A stretch of 64,000 bases of DNA from Kutzneria sp. 744 (GTDB lineage Bacteria; Actinomycetota; Actinomycetes; Mycobacteriales; Pseudonocardiaceae), in NCBI RefSeq assembly GCF_000568255.1, contig NZ_KK037166.1:4007003-4071002 (forward strand), read 5' to 3'. A program made the translations under genes and the position numbers. Shown here piece by piece: positions 26,040 to 34,636 of the stretch. Positions within the stretch are counted from its first letter, which is position 1; each line of letters opens with the position of its first letter. The notes under the pieces are model-generated. The model was not told the origin of the DNA, ran no database searches, and saw only the letters and a list, made by a program, of their open reading frames with translations.

Positions 26040-26939
26040 TCACCCCTTGACTCCGCTGGCGGCGACGCTGCTGACGAATGCGCGTTGGCAGCCGAGGAAC
26101 ACCACGAGCACCGGCAGCGTGATCATCGAGGTGTACGCCATGACCTCGCCCCAGGCGGTGTTGTCCTGGAAGAAGTACTGCATGCCGACCATGACCGGCC
26201 GCAGGCTCTCGTCCTGCACCACCATGCTCGGCCACAGGTACTGGTTCCAGGCCGGCAGGAACGTCAGGATGGCGACGGTGGCGAACGCCGGCCCGGACAG
26301 CGGCACGACGATCCGCCGGTAGATGGTGAACCAGCCCGCGCCGTCGATCCGCGCCGCCTCGTCGATCGCGGTCGGGATGGTCGAGAAGTACTGGGAGAAC
26401 AGGAAGACCGAGAAACCGTTGGCGATGAACGGGACGATCTGCACCTGGTAGGAGTCCAGCCAGCCGAAGTCGTACTCGATCTGCCCGTGCTGCAACACCA
26501 GGGTCGGCAACTGCGAGACCCAGTACACCATCGGCACCGCGATGGTCTCGAACGGCACGATCAGCGTGGCGATGACGACGCTGAGCACCACGCCCCGGCC
26601 GGTCCAGCGCAGCCGGGAGATCGCGAAGCCGGCCATGGAGTTCACCACCAGCCCGGCGCCCACGATCGCCACCGTGACGATCACCGAGTTGAGCAGGAAC
26701 CGGCCGACCGGGACCCGGTCGAACACCCCGGCGTAGTTGCGGAGGCTGATGTCGCCCAGCGGCAGGAACGCCCGCCAGCCGCCGAGGTCGGACAGGATCT
26801 GGCCGTCGGGTTTGAGGCTGGAGACGAACATGAACACCAGCGGGAACAGGAAGAACACGGCGAGCCCGACCAGCACCAGGTAGGACCAGACCCGCCGACG
26901 GCGGCGCAGCAGGCGCTCGCCCGGGTCGCGCACGGCCAT
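26040..26939 (-). CDS. Carbohydrate ABC transporter permease (MalG type)
   Basis: A 299-residue protein with six predicted spans and the CUT1 coupling motif AIDEAARIDGAGWFTIYRRI. The N-terminus has the Arg-rich segment and LVLVGLAVFFLFPLVFMFVSS usual for MalG-like permeases. It pairs with the MalF-type gene three bases upstream to form the membrane channel. The ATPase is not encoded here, so a shared MsiK-type ATPase elsewhere in the genome probably energises it, as is usual in actinomycetes. Confidence 0.93.
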   Translation of the reverse strand: MAVRDPGERLLRRRRRVWSYLVLVGLAVFFLFPLVFMFVSSLKPDGQILSDLGGWRAFLPLGDISLRNYAGVFDRVPVGRFLLNSVIVTVAIVGAGLVVNSMAGFAISRLRWTGRGVVLSVVIATLIVPFETIAVPMVYWVSQLPTLVLQHGQIEYDFGWLDSYQVQIVPFIANGFSVFLFSQYFSTIPTAIDEAARIDGAGWFTIYRRIVVPLSGPAFATVAILTFLPAWNQYLWPSMVVQDESLRPVMVGMQYFFQDNTAWGEVMAYTSMITLPVLVVFLGCQRAFVSSVAASGVKG

Positions 26940-26942
26940 GGC

Positions 26943-27896
26943 TCAGTCCTTGTCTCGGGTCAGGAAGCGCTGCACCAGCGCGACGATGAGCACCAGCACG
27001 AAGAACACCAGCGACAGCGCCGAGCCGTAACCGATCTGCTGCTGGTGATACCCCATGCGGACGGCGTGGTAGACCAGCGTCGAGGTGGCGTCCACCGGTC
27101 CGCCCTGGGTCATCACGTCGATCTGCACGAACAGGCCGAGCGCGGCGATCGTGATGGTGATCAGCACGAACACCCGGGTCGAGCGCAGGCACGGCCACGT
27201 CACGTCGCGGAACTGCCGCCAGGCGCCGGCGCCGTCGATCCGCGCGGCCTCGTACAGCTCCTCGGGGATGGTCTGCAGCCCGGACAGCCAGATCAGCATG
27301 TGGAAGCCGACCGCCTGCCAGATCGACAGCACGATGATGGCGGCCAGCGCGGTGCTCGGGTTGTTCAGCCAGGCGGTGCCCTGCCAGGCGCCGAAGGTGA
27401 TCGAGTTGATGAAGGAGTTGATCAGCCCGTCCGGCTGGTACATGAACTTCCACAGGATCGAGACCACGACGATCGAGGTCACGACCGGGATGAAGAAGAT
27501 GACCCGGAACGCGACCGCCCCGCGGATCTTCTGGTTCACCAGCAGGGCCAGCAGCAGCCCGAACCCGGCCTGCGCCGGCACCACGACGGCGGCGAAGCAG
27601 AACGTGTTCAGCAGCGAGCGGACGAAGGTGGGGTCGGCGGTGAAGGCCCGGACGAAGTTGTCGAGGCCGGTGAAGCTGATCGGCTCCGGCGAGACCAGCC
27701 GGGCGTTGGTGAACGACAGGACGAAGCCGAGGATCACCGGGACGATCAGGAACGCCGCCAGCAGCAGCACCGCCGGGGCGACCATGGCCCAGCCGGCGCG
27801 GCGTTCGGAGCGCAGGTCGGCGCGGATCCGGCGGCGCGGGACGGAGCTCGGGGCCACGCTCGTCGCGCGGGTGTCCGGCGGGGAGATCGCCGTCAT
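26943..27896 (-). CDS. Carbohydrate ABC transporter permease (MalF type)
   Basis: A 317-residue protein with six spans and the coupling motif ELYEAARIDGAGAWRQF, of standard CUT1 MalF length for actinobacteria. A 40-residue Arg/Ser-rich cytosolic N-terminus precedes the first span AMVAPAVLLLAAFLIVPV. It lies 57 bases downstream of the binding-protein gene and three bases from the MalG-type gene, so the three are one transcript. Confidence 0.93.
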   Translation of the reverse strand: MTAISPPDTRATSVAPSSVPRRRIRADLRSERRAGWAMVAPAVLLLAAFLIVPVILGFVLSFTNARLVSPEPISFTGLDNFVRAFTADPTFVRSLLNTFCFAAVVVPAQAGFGLLLALLVNQKIRGAVAFRVIFFIPVVTSIVVVSILWKFMYQPDGLINSFINSITFGAWQGTAWLNNPSTALAAIIVLSIWQAVGFHMLIWLSGLQTIPEELYEAARIDGAGAWRQFRDVTWPCLRSTRVFVLITITIAALGLFVQIDVMTQGGPVDATSTLVYHAVRMGYHQQQIGYGSALSLVFFVLVLIVALVQRFLTRDKD

Positions 27897-27953
27897 GGGA
27901 GGTGCCTTCCCTCTTGGCCCGCCCGACGTCGCCGCCGGGCGGGGGGCGACGAT

Positions 27954-29240
27954 CTAGAAGCCGTAGCCGTTCTGCGAGGTGATGTCGGTGTCGATCGCCT
28001 GCACGGCGGTGTCCAGCGTCGACTTCACGGCGGCGCCGTTCATGATGTCCTTGGCCGCCTTCTCGAAGGTCGAGGAGATCACCGGGTAGCCGGGGGTGGC
28101 CGGCCGGGCCAGCGCGAACTTCTGGGACAACACCGCGAACTGGTGCAGCGCACCGTTGTCGCTGAAGTATTTCGACGCCGCCGCGGCCGAGGCGGTGCTC
28201 GGGATGACCACCTGGCTGTCGGCGAACGCGGTTAGGTAGGAGTCCTGGAAGCTGAACTTCAGGTACGCCCGTGCGCCGTCGGCGTTCCGGCAGCCGGCCG
28301 AGATGCCCCACTGCCAGGACCCGCCGCCGATCTTCGGTCCCTTGCCGAAGTCCACCGGCGGCAGGACCAGCAGGTCGCTGCCGACGGCGGCCAGCGCGTC
28401 CTTGGCGTTCCACACGCCGGTGTAGCTCAGAGCCACCTTGTTGTCGATGAAGCGCTGATTGCCGACCGGGCCGGCGTTGTCCACCCACTTGTTCTTGAAC
28501 GCCTGTTGGAACCAGGTGAAGAACGTCACCGCGCCCGGGCCGTTCAGCGCGCCGTCCGCGGACTTCATCGTGCCGCGGTTGATCAGGTCGCCGCCGGCGC
28601 TCTGCAGCATCGGCGAGTACGCGTAGGACCACCACTCGCCGGTGTCGGCGGCGCCCAGGTCCAGCGGCGTGGGGTAGCCGTTCGCCTTCAGCGTGGTGAC
28701 GGCCGCGGTGAACTCGTCGAGCGTCCACGGCTTGTCGACGGTGGGGATCCTGATGTTGTTCTTGTCCAGCACGGACTTGCGGGCGAAGATCGACAGCGCC
28801 GCGTCCCAGTAGCCGGCCGAGTAGACGGTGTTCTTGTAGCGGCCGACGGTGGTGGGCAGCAGTGAGTTGATCAGGCTGTCCGGCAGGCCCAGCGGCTGGA
28901 GATAGCCCGCCCAGGCCCAGTTCGGCATCACCGGGCCGTCCATGTCCAGCAGGCAGGGCAGCTTGTGCGCGGCGGCGGCCGCGGTGATCGCGTCGTTGTA
29001 GGAGCCCTGGGGGAAGTTCTGCTGGACGATCTTGTACTGGTGCTGGGACGCGTTGAAGTCGGCGATGATCCGCTTGTACACCGCCAACTCTCCGGGATTG
29101 CCGGCCGAGTGCGTCCACATCGTGATCTCGCCGGGACCACCGGACGAGGAGGAGTCCTGGCTCGCGCGGGCGCAGCCGCCGAGCGCGACTGTCGCGGACA
29201 GGGCCGCCGCTACTATGACCGTGAGGGACTTACGCTTCAC
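27954..29240 (-). CDS. Carbohydrate ABC transporter, extracellular binding lipoprotein
   Basis: A 428-residue family-1 solute-binding protein. The GTG at 29240 starts a signal peptide (KRKSLTVIVAAALSATVAL) with lipobox LGGC. The mature part begins EITMWTHSAGN, and internal GGGSWQWGISAGCRN and QVVIPSTASAAAASKYF are typical of sugar-binding members. The longer open frame to 29456 is not needed. Given its place with two fructan-active enzymes, it probably binds levan- or inulin-derived oligosaccharides. The 95-base gap to lacI may hold an extra promoter. Confidence 0.92.
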   Translation of the reverse strand: MKRKSLTVIVAAALSATVALGGCARASQDSSSSGGPGEITMWTHSAGNPGELAVYKRIIADFNASQHQYKIVQQNFPQGSYNDAITAAAAAHKLPCLLDMDGPVMPNWAWAGYLQPLGLPDSLINSLLPTTVGRYKNTVYSAGYWDAALSIFARKSVLDKNNIRIPTVDKPWTLDEFTAAVTTLKANGYPTPLDLGAADTGEWWSYAYSPMLQSAGGDLINRGTMKSADGALNGPGAVTFFTWFQQAFKNKWVDNAGPVGNQRFIDNKVALSYTGVWNAKDALAAVGSDLLVLPPVDFGKGPKIGGGSWQWGISAGCRNADGARAYLKFSFQDSYLTAFADSQVVIPSTASAAAASKYFSDNGALHQFAVLSQKFALARPATPGYPVISSTFEKAAKDIMNGAAVKSTLDTAVQAIDTDITSQNGYGF

Positions 29241-29335
29241 CGTAGGTGTCTCTTTCTCGGAGCGCGACCGGCCGTCGCCTCCGTGCCGGATGGCAGCGCC
29301 AACTGCCATGTGGAGTGCAGAGATCCGCCGCCGGC

Positions 29336-30370
29336 TCAGTCGCCAAACTGGGCCGGCGGCGGGCCCACCGAGGCCCGTCGGACGATCGGGCACGGCATGA
29401 GATGCGGAGCCGCCGGGTCCGCCCGGCGCAGTCCGAGAGCGACCTCCATCGCCCATCGGCCCATCTCGTAGTGCGGGAGCGCCACCGTCGTCAGCGGCGG
29501 GTCGAGCTCGGCCGCGACCAGTTGCTGGTCGTCGTAGCCGACGACGGACAGATCACCGGGAACCGACAGGCCTCGCTGGTGCGCGGCGGCGTAGGCGCCC
29601 ATCGCCATGCGGTCGTTGAAGCAGAACATCGCCGTGGGGCGTCGATCGGCCGGCAGGTCCAGCAACCGCCGGGCCGCCTCCCGCCCGCCGCCGGCCACCG
29701 GATCGGCCCGGGCGTGCAGGATCGGGTCCGGCTCGATTCCGGCCTCCGCCAGGACGCTGAGGTACCCCTCGTGCCGCAGCCGTGAGGCGACGAGGTCGAA
29801 CCGTTCCTCGGCGTCCAGAAACGCGATCCGGCGGTGGCCGGCGGCCACCAGCTCCCGCACCGCGGCCATCCCGCCGGCCCGCTCGTCCGGCACGACCGCG
29901 GCACGGTCCGCCGTCGCCGGCGCGCAGTCGAGCAGGACCGCGTCCTCGGGCAGACCGTTCGGCACCTCGACCACGCGGTGCCACATGCACGCGTAGATCA
30001 TGGCGTCGACCTGGTGGCCGCTCAGGGCCTGCAACGCCTGCCGCTCGGCGCCGACATCGCCCTCGGTGTCGACCAGGATCACCAGATTTCCCTGCTCGCG
30101 CGCCACCTCGTTGGCCCCGGCCAGCATCCGCCCGGCGAACGGCGTGGTGGCGATGGTGTCCGAGACCAGGCCGACCAGGCGGGTCTGCTGCGTCCGCAGG
30201 CTGCGGGCCACGGAGTTCGGCTCGTAGCCGACCGCCTCGGCCGCCTCGCGCACGCGTTGCTGGGTCTGCGACGAGATGCGCGTGGAGTTCACGCCGTTGA
30301 GGACCATCGACACGGTTGCCGTGGAGACCCCGGCACGGGCCGCCACGTCGGACATCCGGATTCGGGCCAT
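29336..30370 (-). CDS. LacI family transcriptional repressor of the fructan operon
   Basis: A 344-residue regulator. Residues 1-55 are a LacI helix-turn-helix (RMSDVAARAGVSTATVSMVL, then RVREAAEAVGYEPNSVARSL), followed by a periplasmic-binding-protein-like effector domain with VGLVSDTIATTPFAGRML, FNDRMAMGAYAAA and VVGYDDQQLVAAELDPPLTT. It heads the leftward gene set of binding protein, two permeases and two hydrolases, so the inducer is probably a fructose-containing sugar. A perfect palindrome lies 31 bases upstream of its start, which suggests autoregulation. Confidence 0.93.
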   Translation of the reverse strand: MARIRMSDVAARAGVSTATVSMVLNGVNSTRISSQTQQRVREAAEAVGYEPNSVARSLRTQQTRLVGLVSDTIATTPFAGRMLAGANEVAREQGNLVILVDTEGDVGAERQALQALSGHQVDAMIYACMWHRVVEVPNGLPEDAVLLDCAPATADRAAVVPDERAGGMAAVRELVAAGHRRIAFLDAEERFDLVASRLRHEGYLSVLAEAGIEPDPILHARADPVAGGGREAARRLLDLPADRRPTAMFCFNDRMAMGAYAAAHQRGLSVPGDLSVVGYDDQQLVAAELDPPLTTVALPHYEMGRWAMEVALGLRRADPAAPHLMPCPIVRRASVGPPPAQFGD

Positions 30371-30400
30371 CGCGGCGCCCCCTTCCCGGCTTCCAGCTGT

Positions 30401-30412
30401 TTAATCGATTAA
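30401..30412. promoter_or_regulatory. LacI-type operator, perfect palindrome
   Basis: TTAATCGATTAA is a perfect 12-base palindrome with the central CG typical of LacI-family operators. It stands out from the G+C-rich surroundings, just upstream of lacI. It is probably the autoregulatory site that also controls the operon. The rest of 30371-30673 shows no gene on either strand. Confidence 0.65.
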
Positions 30413-30629
30413 CTTGAGGTTAAGCGAGTATGCAGGCCGGTAGTTCCCTCGTCAAGGGTCCGCGGGGACGGCCGCGGGATTCCAAAAGTCAGTCACTGGC
30501 TCTGAACAGTGGTTTTGCGCGGCTCGTCGAGCGCGAGCGCGCCGGGTCGTGACCATCCATTGAGGACTTTCCGCGCCCGGACACCGGCCCGCCGTGGCCG
30601 ACGGATGCCACCCGCGCACCCAAGCGGGG

Positions 30630-30635
30630 TATAGT
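30630..30635 (+). promoter_or_regulatory. Probable -10 box of the DDN-type gene
   Basis: TATAGT lies 38 bases before the ATG at 30674, and GAGAGG serves as ribosome binding site seven bases before that ATG. No convincing -35 hexamer is visible at the right spacing. Confidence 0.45.
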
Positions 30636-30673
30636 CCACTTATCCGCTGCACCCGACTGCGAGAGGTGTCCAC

Positions 30674-31123
30674 ATGCCTTTGACCGGGGAATACGAGCCG
30701 AGCGCCTTCGATTTCGCCCGTGATCAGGTCGCGCTGTACGAGAGCTCCGGCGGCACGAAGGGCCTGCTCAACATGGGCGACAAGGGCGGCCCGGTGATCA
30801 TCTTGACCTCGCTCGGCGCGAAGAGCGGCAAGATCCGCAAGACGCCCCTGATGCGAGTGGAGCACGAGGGCCAGTACGCCGTCGTCGCCTCGCTCGGCGG
30901 CGCCCCCAAGCACCCGGTCTGGTACTTCAACCTGACCGCCAACCCGCACGTGGAACTGCAGGACGGCCCCGTGAAGAAGGACTACGCCGCCCGCGAGGTG
31001 CACGGGGAGGAATACGACACCTGGCTCCGGCGCGCCGTCGAGGTCTGGCCCGACTACGCCGACTACCAGACCAAGACCACCCGCAAGATGCCCATCTTCG
31101 TGCTCACCCCGATCGAGGCGTAG
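30674..31123 (+). CDS. F420-dependent DDN-family nitroreductase-like oxidoreductase
   Basis: A 149-residue split-barrel protein of the deazaflavin-dependent nitroreductase (DDN) family. It has [24 protein letters not shown], the F420-phosphate-binding signature, then [27 protein letters not shown], also diagnostic. It should use reduced F420 to reduce quinones or other acceptors. Its 3' end overlaps the damaged SARP gene by 20 bases in convergent orientation. The 183-codon frame on the other strand is a shadow. Confidence 0.93.
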   Translation: MPLTGEYEPSAFDFARDQVALYESSGGTKGLLNMGDKGGPVIILTSLGAKSGKIRKTPLMRVEHEGQYAVVASLGGAPKHPVWYFNLTANPHVELQDGPVKKDYAAREVHGEEYDTWLRRAVEVWPDYADYQTKTTRKMPIFVLTPIEA

Positions 31124-32930
31124 CGCCGATTGCCAGATCGACGACTTCGGCGCGGCTGAGCGATCGGCCCTGGGCGATCAGGTCGTCGAACGTCGCGCGG
31201 CCTAGTCGGGTGATGACACGGGATGCCGCCTCTCCCGCGTCGCGTGCGGCGTCACCGATCATGGCCGGCCCGAACTGGTCGACCAGGACGGAGGCCGCAC
31301 CGGTCAGCAGGGCGGACCGGTGCGGGTCAGCCTCCGCGGCGGCGACGGCCAGGAAGGTCAGGGCGTACATCATCGTGAAGGTGGCGTCGAGGCGGTCCCA
31401 GAGTGGGATCGCCTCGCGCACGACCCGTTGCGCCGCAGCGGCATCGCCGAGCCGGAGCAGCGCGTGTCCCTGGTAGTTCAGAGCCAGGGCGAGGTCCCAG
31501 TCGCCGCCGTCCAGGCGTAGCCGGGCCACCATGTCGGCGAGTTGGCGTTCCGCGCGGGCAGCCTCGCCCGTCATCAGCAGGACATAGGCCTTGCCGGCTC
31601 GGACTCCGGCCCACGAGCTGGCCCAACCCAGTTGCCGCAAGACGGATTCCGCCTCGTCGAAGGCGTGCATTGCCAGCTCGTGCTGGGCCAGCCAGACGGC
31701 GACGTTGCCCTGTGCCATGAACGCGGTTGCCCGCGCGGCCGGTTCGACGTCGCCGGCAGCGAGTCGAACGCTCTCGCCGGTCAATCGCAGCGCCTCCATC
31801 GGATCGGTGCCCGCGACGGCTATTCCGTGCATCGCAAGCACACCGGCACGACTGGAATCGGTCATCTCCCCCACCGCCAGTGCCTCGACCGCCCACCGGC
31901 GGCATTCGAAGAACCGGCCCTCGATGAGCCAGTGCCAGAACACGAAAACGGCGGCGAACCGGTCGGTCTCGCGGTGATCGAGCAGCCAGCGCATCGCGGC
32001 GCGGAGGTTGTCGTGCTCCTCCCGCAGCCGGCCCAACCACATGCGCTGATCACGGCCCTGCGCGCCGATTCGCGCCTCCGCAACGAGATTCTCGAAGTAG
32101 GCGGCGTGCCGGGCCCGCGCCGGCTCGAGGTCCACGTCGTCACGGGCGAATGCCCGGATGGTGTCGAGCATCGTGTATCGGTCGTCGTCCCGGACGATCA
32201 GGCTGGCGTCGACCAGCCGGATGTGCAGGTCAACCGCGCTGTCGACGCCGCCGACCGCGGCGGCGGCCGGCAGCGTCCAGCCTCCGGCGAAGACCGCCAC
32301 GGCATGCAGCATTTCGCGTTCAGCAGCGGCGAGCAGGCGGTAGCTCCAGGCGATCGTGTCACGCAGCGTGCGGTGGCGTTCCGGCAGATCCAGCGGCCCG
32401 ACCAGGACCTGCGGCGACTCGTCGAGCAGGGCCAGCAGGGTCGGCGCGGACAGCTGTCGGGTCCGCGCCGCGGCGAGCTCGATGGCCAGCGGCAGCTGGT
32501 CCAGCCGGTCACAGATCGCGGCCGCCATGGACGTCTCCGGCTCGGGCGCGCCGGCATGGCGGGATCGCTCGGCGAACAGCTCCATGGCCGCGTCGGATCG
32601 TAGGGGCCGCACCACATGGAGGGATTCGCCATGTATCCGCAGCGGCGACCGGCTGGTGACCAGGACCGTCAGGCCGGGCACGTCCTCCAGCAACCGACCG
32701 ACGTCCGGCGCCGCGTCGAGCAGGTGCTCCATGTTGTCCAGCACCAGCAGCAGCTGCCGATCGGCCAGCGTCAACCCGCCGACGTCCTGGGTGCCCAGGC
32801 CGGCCGCGATCGTGGCCAGCAGGAGGCCCGGCTCGGTCAGCCCGGCGAGCGGGATGAAGACGCTCTCGAAGCGGGCGGCGACATGATGCAATACCTCACC
32901 TTCAAATTGTCCAGATGTCATGTATATCAA
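31104..32930 (-). pseudogene. SARP/AfsR-type regulator, C-terminal part (NB-ARC and TPR), P-loop lost
   Basis: The frame runs for 608 codons. From VAARFESVFIPLAGLTEPG onward it matches the ATPase and TPR half of large SARP regulators: Walker B LLLVLDNMEHLL, sensor LVTSRSPLRIHGE, LDQLPLAIELAAARTRQ, then helical repeats to the end. The first ~14 codons lie in low-G+C island B and match nothing. The FVGR and P-loop region expected just before VAARF is absent, so an ATPase made from this fragment could not bind nucleotide in the usual way. It is the downstream half of the gene whose start is at 33956. Confidence 0.8.
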
Positions 32931-33237
32931 GTATAATTTCGATTGTGCTTCGCAGCAGGAGAAGAAGTTCCGGACATTCGGGCAGTCGCTTATTGTTCTG
33001 GAAAACCTAGGTCTTTGAGATCAGAGGTTCCGCGGCTTAAGGTTCGGAGAACCATCGCAGGGATAGATGCTATGTCACCGGCTTCTCTACCTTCGTATTG
33101 AGGTCCACGCAAGTATGCTTGAGGGACGTAATTGTATTCCCCGTCGTTTGGCGATACCGACGAAATATGGCTTTTACGAAAGCGTCTAGCATAAAATAAG
33201 GCCGAAGCGGCGCGCATAACCACCCCGACGGATAGTA
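32887..33237. other. Low-G+C island B, interrupting the SARP gene
   Basis: About 350 bases with 28 G/C of 60 in the row 33121-33180, between two halves of one SARP gene. It replaces the inter-domain linker and P-loop region. Both junctions are sharp: after AILRN on the N-terminal side and before VAARF on the C-terminal side. A 77-codon frame (32990-33223, minus) is open but matches nothing I know. No terminal repeats or target duplication are visible by eye. It could be a decayed mobile or phage fragment, or an assembly artefact. Confidence 0.6.
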
Positions 33238-33956
33238 AATTCGTTGCGCAGGATGGCCAGCTCCAACTCCTGGAGCTCCCGCCCGGGATCCACGCCGAGC
33301 TCGTCGGCCAGGTGCTCGCGAATACGCCGGGCCGCGTCGAGGGCGGCGCCGACCTGGCCGTTTCGAACCAGCGCGAGCATCAGCTGCCCGGTCAGCCGCT
33401 CCCTGATCGGATACGCACGAGCCTCCACCGTGATGTCGCCCAGGACCTCGCGGTGACGGCCCAGCCGGAGCAGGGCATCGAACCTGTCCTCGATCGCCAG
33501 GAGCCGGCTCTCCGCCAAGCCGCCGAACAGCTGCTCGCGCGTCTCAGCCGGGACGGTATCGGCCAATACGGGACCACGCCACAGCGCCAGCGCCTCATCC
33601 AGCACCTGGACCCGCCGCTGGTCGGTCCGGATCTCCCGCGACTGCTCGACCAGGGCCAGGAACCTGTGCACGTCGACGGTCATCGGATCCGCGCACAGAA
33701 CGTAACCGCTGCCCCGGGTGGCCAGCTCCAGCTCAGGCAGTTGTGCACGGATCTTGGACACCATGACCCGCACGGCATGGGTCGCCCGGCGCGGCGGTTC
33801 GTCGGGCCACAGCCACTCGATCAGCCGATCGATCGTCACCACCCGGTTGACCTCGTAGGCCAGCACCGCGAGCAGAAGCCGCTGCTGCCGCGGCCCGAGC
33901 GGCAGCGCCCTCTCACCGCTTCGGGCCTCCATCGGCCCGAGCAACCGAAGTTCCAC
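33186..33956 (-). pseudogene. SARP/AfsR-type regulator, N-terminal part (DNA-binding and BTAD)
   Basis: A GTG at 33956, preceded by AGGGGGTGGG, starts a SARP domain. The winged helix includes ELRLLGPMEARSG, ALPLGPRQQRLLLAVL and RVMVSKIRAQL, and the bacterial transcriptional activator domain follows (DEALALWRGPVLAD, ALDAARRIREHLADELGVDP). The match ends at LQELELAILRN, after which the frame enters low-G+C island B and stops. The product would be a ~240-residue SARP without ATPase or TPR, a size that some small natural SARPs have. It could still bind DNA, so loss of function is not certain. Intact relatives activate antibiotic clusters. Confidence 0.82.
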
Positions 33957-34102
33957 GCCCACCCCCTGAGCTGCGGTCCAACGTCCATCTGACCCAGATC
34001 TGAACGCGGTGCGCAAGGGTGACCCGTCGGGATGTTGCCATCCCGGCGGCACCAGGGGGAGGGTCGGGCCGGTGGTCCGGAACGCCATCGGCCCGACCGC
34101 CG

Positions 34103-34636
34103 CTACGACTTCACGCCTACGGAAACCCGCCACCAGTGGCGGGAGGCCAGGGCGGCGAGGAGGGCGCCGGCGGCGTTGAGGAGGACATCGTCCACAGAGG
34201 ACACACGGCCCAGCTGGAGGACGTACTGCAGGGTCTCGACGAAGACGGAGCAGCCGGCGCCGAGGGCGAGGATCCGTGGGGCGCAAGCCAGGGCGGAGAA
34301 GCGGATGGGGGCGAAGAAGCCCAGGGCGGCGAACACCAGGAGGTTGCCGACGACCTGGGCGACGGCGGTGGAGGGACCGGCGGCGAGGACGGCGGAGAGG
34401 TCGCGCAGGGGGATGAGGCTCACCCGGTTGGAACCGGCGGGACCGCCGGGCAGCAAGATCAGCCACACCCCCGGCACGGTGCCGTAGACGAGGCCGACCT
34501 CGGCCAAGGCCATCCGCAACAGCTTGCCGCGAAGGGTGAGGAGCCACACCATCAGCGCTGCCACGGGGAGAGCGAGCACGGTGAGGGCGACGACGCCGGT
34601 GAAGGTGCCGAACCAGGCGTGCCAGTCCCTCAGCAC
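34103..34636 (-). CDS. VanZ family membrane protein
   Basis: A 177-residue protein with four or five predicted spans and the VanZ signature region (NLLVFAALGFFAPI, then SVFVETLQYVLQLGRVSSVDDVLLNAAGALLA). The GTG at 34636 overlaps the upstream serine-hydrolase stop by seven bases, so translation is coupled. VanZ confers low-level teicoplanin resistance in enterococci. The role of actinobacterial homologues is unproven, but a cell-envelope function is likely. Confidence 0.87.
   Translation of the reverse strand: MLRDWHAWFGTFTGVVALTVLALPVAALMVWLLTLRGKLLRMALAEVGLVYGTVPGVWLILLPGGPAGSNRVSLIPLRDLSAVLAAGPSTAVAQVVGNLLVFAALGFFAPIRFSALACAPRILALGAGCSVFVETLQYVLQLGRVSSVDDVLLNAAGALLAALASRHWWRVSVGVKS

Noticed and set aside
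25986-28235. 749-codon plus-strand frame opposite the importer permeases
   Set aside because: Highly His/Asp/Arg/Gln-rich antisense product with no domain; the minus strand encodes the two permeases and part of the binding protein.
26017-29118. Open frame of 1033 codons on the minus strand across three importer genes
   Set aside because: It is in a different frame of the same strand as the permease and binding-protein genes, and its product is an Arg/Ala/Gly string with no domain.
30452-31003. 183-codon frame opposite the DDN-type gene
   Set aside because: Antisense shadow. The plus strand has the clear F420-binding signatures and a ribosome binding site.
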